From Fidelibacterota bacterium (GTDB taxonomy: Bacteria; Marinisomatota; Marinisomatia; Marinisomatales; UBA8229): a stretch of 10,037 bases of DNA. Location of the stretch: assembly GCA_002686675.1 (NCBI GenBank), contig NYYF01000042.1, forward strand, positions 1 through 10,037, given 5' to 3'. The translations under genes were made by a program, and so were the position numbers. The notes beneath the pieces are model-generated. The model was not told the origin of the DNA, made no database searches, and saw only the letters and a list, made by a program, of their open reading frames with translations. Shown in pieces: positions 7,502 to 10,037 of this stretch. Numbering within the stretch: the stretch's first letter is position 1; the number at the start of each line of letters is the position of its first letter.

Positions 7502-8887
7502 TTATTCAAGGGCTGTTACACTATCATGCAATCGTTGAATTGCGCCTTCAGTATATACGGGATCATTAGCATATGAAAAACGAATAAAATGAGGCTGTTT
7601 AAATACAGTACCGTGTATGATTGCCACACCACATTTGGTGGTTAAATAGGTTTTTAAATCTTCGGCTGTATCAATCCGGTTTTTCTGGCCACCCTGACCA
7701 TCAGCAATTGTTATTCCTTCTGGAATTCCTTTCCTTAAATGAGGCCAAATATTGATAAATGCGTAATAACCCTGGTCACAAATAAATTTATATCCCAGCT
7801 TCTGGAACCGTTCACGGACAAATGCCCGGCTTTTTGCTGTTGGACCCGTGACGCGCTTTACCCAGGGATGGTCTATTGGATTCTCCTGCCCATAAATTTC
7901 AAGAGCTGCAGCCTCTCCTAAAGCATTGGGAAGAACCGTATGGGTTGCCAATCCTTTTAACAAATGAACCCAATGGTCATTTCCAACGACCATATGGGCA
8001 TTGCGAAGATTAGAACCACCTGCAGCTTTAGTAAGTCCATCCATAAACACAACTGAATGTTTTGCTTCCTTTGAGAGAGCATTATATAATTTGTTAACAT
8101 CGTAACATCCAACTTCCGGATCTGTAACCACTTGATAGATGAGATCAACAAGAATATGTGTAATCCCTTTTTTAACGCTGTATTCAATCAAATTGATTAA
8201 TTCATCATAACTGGAATAATTCCCCGTTGGATTATCTGGACTGGTGAAAACAATACCTGAAATTCTTCGATTGTCTGCTAAAGCAAATTCCAGGGACGCA
8301 TCTATCGCTTCAGCGGTAAACTTAAATCCGTTCTCCGGAGTACCGGGTGCCATGAGTGTATTGATGCCATTGATATACGTCCCCTGTGCATACGATCCCC
8401 ATGGAGCGGCAGAAACAAGTACAATATCCCCACAACGATTCGCATTGCTTACAATCAGCTGGTACCATTTTTGAAGCATATCCCTGCCGCCATCACCAAA
8501 AATAATGTTATCTGGAGTAAGGCCTGTCTGGGCATCAAAACCATAGTAATTATGGAAAACCACTTCACGAACATCTTCACGGCCGATTGGATTGCCATAT
8601 TTAGTTGATCGGTCTTGAGGAAGATACCTTAACAGTGCATCTGCAAGTTCCTCAGGAGGAATGCCACCTAGGCTGAAACCCCCATCTCCCTGGGAAGCAT
8701 CATATACATTCCTATCTGGATACTTTTGCATAAATTCTCCAAGCTCCAGTTTTATAGTAAACATCCCGGACGGTTTTACTGTCCTTTTGTCCATTGCTGA
8801 AATGGGAACTAAATGCTCAGATGAATCAAAGTATTTTGGTGAACCGGTGTCACCAAGATTCTGATCATTAAAAATTAGATCATACAT
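7502..8887 (-). CDS. Fold-type I PLP-dependent aminotransferase (class I/II), substrate unknown
   Basis: The protein is 461 aa, close to the normal length of the family plus about 40 N-terminal residues. Expected sites are in order: KYGNPIG (96-102), GDGGRDML (131-138, cofactor phosphate region), SPDNPTGN (216-223, with Asn219), VDLIYQ (247-252, with Asp248 and Tyr251 spaced as Asp222/Tyr225 of aspartate aminotransferase), GLTKAAGGSNLR (284-295, with Schiff-base Lys287 and Arg295 eight residues later) and FIRFSYA (434-440, with Arg436 for the substrate carboxylate). The Ser usually three residues before the Lys is Gly284. It is a cytosolic enzyme moving an amino group between an amino acid and a 2-oxo acid. 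I cannot assign the substrate, and the neighbours do not form a biosynthetic pathway. ATG at 8887 has no SD; a TATAAT box lies 33 bases upstream. Confidence 0.92.
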   Translation of the reverse strand: MYDLIFNDQNLGDTGSPKYFDSSEHLVPISAMDKRTVKPSGMFTIKLELGEFMQKYPDRNVYDASQGDGGFSLGGIPPEELADALLRYLPQDRSTKYGNPIGREDVREVVFHNYYGFDAQTGLTPDNIIFGDGGRDMLQKWYQLIVSNANRCGDIVLVSAAPWGSYAQGTYINGINTLMAPGTPENGFKFTAEAIDASLEFALADNRRISGIVFTSPDNPTGNYSSYDELINLIEYSVKKGITHILVDLIYQVVTDPEVGCYDVNKLYNALSKEAKHSVVFMDGLTKAAGGSNLRNAHMVVGNDHWVHLLKGLATHTVLPNALGEAAALEIYGQENPIDHPWVKRVTGPTAKSRAFVRERFQKLGYKFICDQGYYAFINIWPHLRKGIPEGITIADGQGGQKNRIDTAEDLKTYLTTKCGVAIIHGTVFKQPHFIRFSYANDPVYTEGAIQRLHDSVTALE

Positions 8888-8919
8888 AAACGATTAAATA
8901 TTGGATCAAAAGATTACTG

Positions 8920-8925
8920 ATTATA
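8920..8925 (-). promoter_or_regulatory. Candidate -10 box (TATAAT) upstream of the aminotransferase
   Basis: A perfect TATAAT reads on the minus strand, 33 bases before ATG at 8887. No good -35 hexamer is found 16-18 bases upstream (AGCCTA at 17). A small inverted repeat (CCTATT at 8930-8935 with AATAGG at 8941-8946) lies just upstream and could be a regulator site. The AT-rich context makes chance likely. Confidence 0.3.
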
Positions 8926-9114
8926 TAAACCTATTCAACAAATAGGCTGAATATGGGAGGGATATCCAATGAAAACCTTATTCACAAGCATGTACATTTT
9001 ACTGTAAAATATTTTAATTAGTCCACACATAATAGTGGAGTCCCTGGATTAAGTTACAATTCAAGTATGAGCTAGGCAAAAGGAAATGAATAACGGCAGC
9101 AATGCGTTAAAGCA
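8926..9114 (-). other. Gene-free stretch between the small membrane peptide and the aminotransferase
   Basis: I see no convincing reading frame here. It holds the inverted repeat near 8930-8946 and a weak hairpin at 9022-9039. A plus-strand 12-codon frame at 8969-9007 follows a GGGAGG but is too short to support as a gene. Confidence 0.5.
9022..9039 (-). terminator. Weak hairpin, possible end of the small-peptide transcript
   Basis: TCCAC at 9022-9026 pairs with GTGGA at 9035-9039 with an 8-base loop. On the minus strand it is followed by an AT-rich tract ending ATATTTT rather than a clean U run. At most a weak terminator. Confidence 0.2.
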
Positions 9115-9204
9115 TCAGTCTTTCATTTGTTTTAGTTTTTTCCTGTAAAGAATGTACCCGATCACTACAACCAGGGATAAGATAAACCAAATTTTTTCCA
9201 TCAT
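9115..9204 (-). CDS. 29-aa putative single-pass membrane peptide
   Basis: The frame encodes MMEKIWFILSLVVVIGYILY followed by RKKLKQMKD and TGA. Residues 5-20 make one hydrophobic helix, with a strongly positive end after it, so the C-terminus is expected in the cytoplasm by the positive-inside rule. Two ATG codons in a row (9204 and 9201) could start it. The upstream sequence CAGAGAATATTGT is at best a weak SD. It begins 33 bases after the stop of the 113-aa gene and may be co-transcribed with it. I do not recognise a family. The composition is what a real small membrane protein would have, and a random AT-rich frame would less often give a clean helix plus basic tail. Confidence 0.45.
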   Translation of the reverse strand: MMEKIWFILSLVVVIGYILYRKKLKQMKD

Positions 9205-9237
9205 ACAATATTCTCTGATCTCAATATACGAGTTATT

Positions 9238-9579
9238 TCAGTGTTTATTTTCAAAAAAGACATCCAATCTCGTTTTCATTATTTCTTTTTTCACATCCAA
9301 GTTCACCGGGCTTCTGGTCCCTTTCCCCTTTCTTGCTTCAAGGCCTGACTGCATTAAACTCACAAGAATTTCATTATGTAACAAATAATGGAGTGCCACA
9401 CTGGTCCTTTCAAGATTAGTGATCTCCACTGTGTCATAAATTACTTTATCAAGAAATAAATCGGTATCCCCTTTTGTAATTGTCACATTCAGTTTTGAGG
9501 AGGCAAATACATTAGGACTGTTAAAAAATCCTGTAAAAATTCCTGTTTCCCCCTGAATGATAAGTTTATACTTATTCAC
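9238..9579 (-). CDS. Unknown 113-aa protein with a GTG start
   Basis: I do not recognise this protein. It has no signal peptide and no membrane helix. Residues 3-52 look beta-rich (YKLIIQGETGIFTGFF, LNVTITKGDTDLFLDKVIYD). Residues 54-80 look helical (ERTSVALHYLLHNEILVSLM), and a basic stretch ARKGKGTR follows at 82-89. GTG at 9579 is the only usable start, because TGA lies eight codons upstream in frame and no ATG intervenes. There is no SD. The start is six bases beyond the U run of the terminator at 9621-9586, so the transcript must come from readthrough or from a promoter overlapping that hairpin. The gene could be real, or a remnant or chance frame. Confidence 0.5.
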   Translation of the reverse strand: MNKYKLIIQGETGIFTGFFNSPNVFASSKLNVTITKGDTDLFLDKVIYDTVEITNLERTSVALHYLLHNEILVSLMQSGLEARKGKGTRSPVNLDVKKEIMKTRLDVFFENKH

Positions 9580-9585
9580 TAATGT

Positions 9586-9621
9586 AAAAAAAGCCCATAT
9601 TCACTTCAGAACACGGGCTTT
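9586..9621 (-). terminator. Intrinsic terminator of the sorting-domain protein gene
   Basis: On the minus strand AAAGCCC (9621-9615) pairs with GGGCTTT (9596-9590), and the T tract continues to 9586, giving seven T in all. An 18-base loop separates the arms and may fold further through TTC/GAA (9600-9602 with 9609-9611). It starts 66 bases past the stop codon at 9687. Confidence 0.8.
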
Positions 9622-9686
9622 GAACCTTTATGAAAAAGATTAGCTGTAGTTTGAAATGTATAAACCCATCCAATTACTCAAATAAT

Positions 9687-10037
9687 TTACTTCAACAGCA
9701 CCATCTTCTTGGTCTGCACAAATGCCCCAGCGCGAATCTGGTAGATGTATACACCGGCACTTACAGGCTTGCCGTGCATGTCTGTAGCATTCCATTGTAC
9801 TGACTTGTGCCCTGTATGCTGGTTTGCATTCACCAATAGGTTTATCACTCTTCCGTTAAGATCATATATTGTTAATGTTACATGATTGTTATCTGGAAGA
9901 TCATACATGAGGGTTGTCACAGGATTAAATGGATTGGGATAGTTCTGATGAAGTGTAAACACAGTGGGAATTCCCACTTCTTCAACAATTGTTACAGATG
10001 GTTCCACGATGAAGACGGCATTGTCAGAACCAGACAA
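9687..10037 (-). CDS. C-terminal end of a secreted protein with a type IX-style sorting domain; runs off the right edge
   Basis: The last 116 codons are visible. The end carries a Por/type IX secretion C-terminal sorting domain (TIGR04183-like, also called FlgD-like): FTLHQNYPNPFNPVTTLMYD (27-46), then LTIYDLNGRVINLL (54-67), a GHKSVQWNATD segment (76-86), PVSAGVYIYQIRAG (91-104) and the KKMVLLK terminus. In FCB bacteria such domains direct export across the outer membrane and surface attachment or release, and they are removed on the way. The passenger domain lies outside the window, so the activity is unknown. The apparent TTG at the edge is not taken as the start. A terminator follows at 9621-9586. 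Confidence 0.93.
   Translation of the reverse strand: MSGSDNAVFIVEPSVTIVEEVGIPTVFTLHQNYPNPFNPVTTLMYDLPDNNHVTLTIYDLNGRVINLLVNANQHTGHKSVQWNATDMHGKPVSAGVYIYQIRAGAFVQTKKMVLLK

Noticed and set aside
8969..9007. 12-codon plus-strand frame with a GGGAGG upstream
   Set aside because: It is too short, on the strand opposite to all other genes, and has no recognisable composition.
9152..9388. 78-codon plus-strand frame
   Set aside because: It lies antisense to both the small membrane peptide and the 113-aa gene and has no domain features.

Overview
The window looks like chromosomal DNA from an AT-rich bacterium of the Fibrobacterota-Chlorobiota-Bacteroidota (FCB) group. Candidatus Marinimicrobia (Neomarinimicrobiota) or a nearby lineage is my best guess. 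Three things point there. The right-edge gene ends in a type IX-style C-terminal sorting domain with the QNYPNPFNP motif. Most start codons lack a Shine-Dalgarno (SD) sequence. The small basic protein head at 1433 resembles the Bacteroidota family DUF4295. The taxon is inferred and was not tested by any search.

Every supported gene is on the minus strand, so the window reads from right to left. At 10037-9687 is the 3' end of a secreted protein with the sorting domain, closed by a good intrinsic terminator at 9621-9586. Next come a 113-aa unknown protein with a GTG start immediately after that terminator (9579-9238) and a 29-aa single-pass membrane peptide (9204-9115). A stretch of about 230 bases without a gene follows, with at most a weak hairpin and a weak promoter. 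Then come a fold-type I PLP aminotransferase (8887-7502), a CNNM/CorC-type membrane protein with a CBS pair (7456-6416) and a 1581-aa exported protein (6320-1575). The last has YD-like motifs followed by about 13 Ig-like repeats. The gaps of 45 and 95 bases between these three genes would allow a shared transcript, but their functions are not obviously linked.

After a 141-base gap comes a 270-aa protein with a basic, DUF4295-like head and a long Glu-rich tail containing a recent 70-residue tandem duplication (1433-621). It is the only gene here with a strong SD (AGGAG). Two serine tRNAs, UGA then GGA, follow only 13 bases beyond the end of this gene's stop codon region, leaving little room for a separate promoter. 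The window ends in the first 88 codons of a two-pass membrane protein of the FxELKRRxVFR type often fused to TPR or cyclase domains.

No CRISPR array, insertion sequence, phage gene or defence system is visible. The most interesting item is the 1433-621 gene, a possible translation-associated protein with an acidic extension, a unique strong SD and linkage to serine tRNAs.
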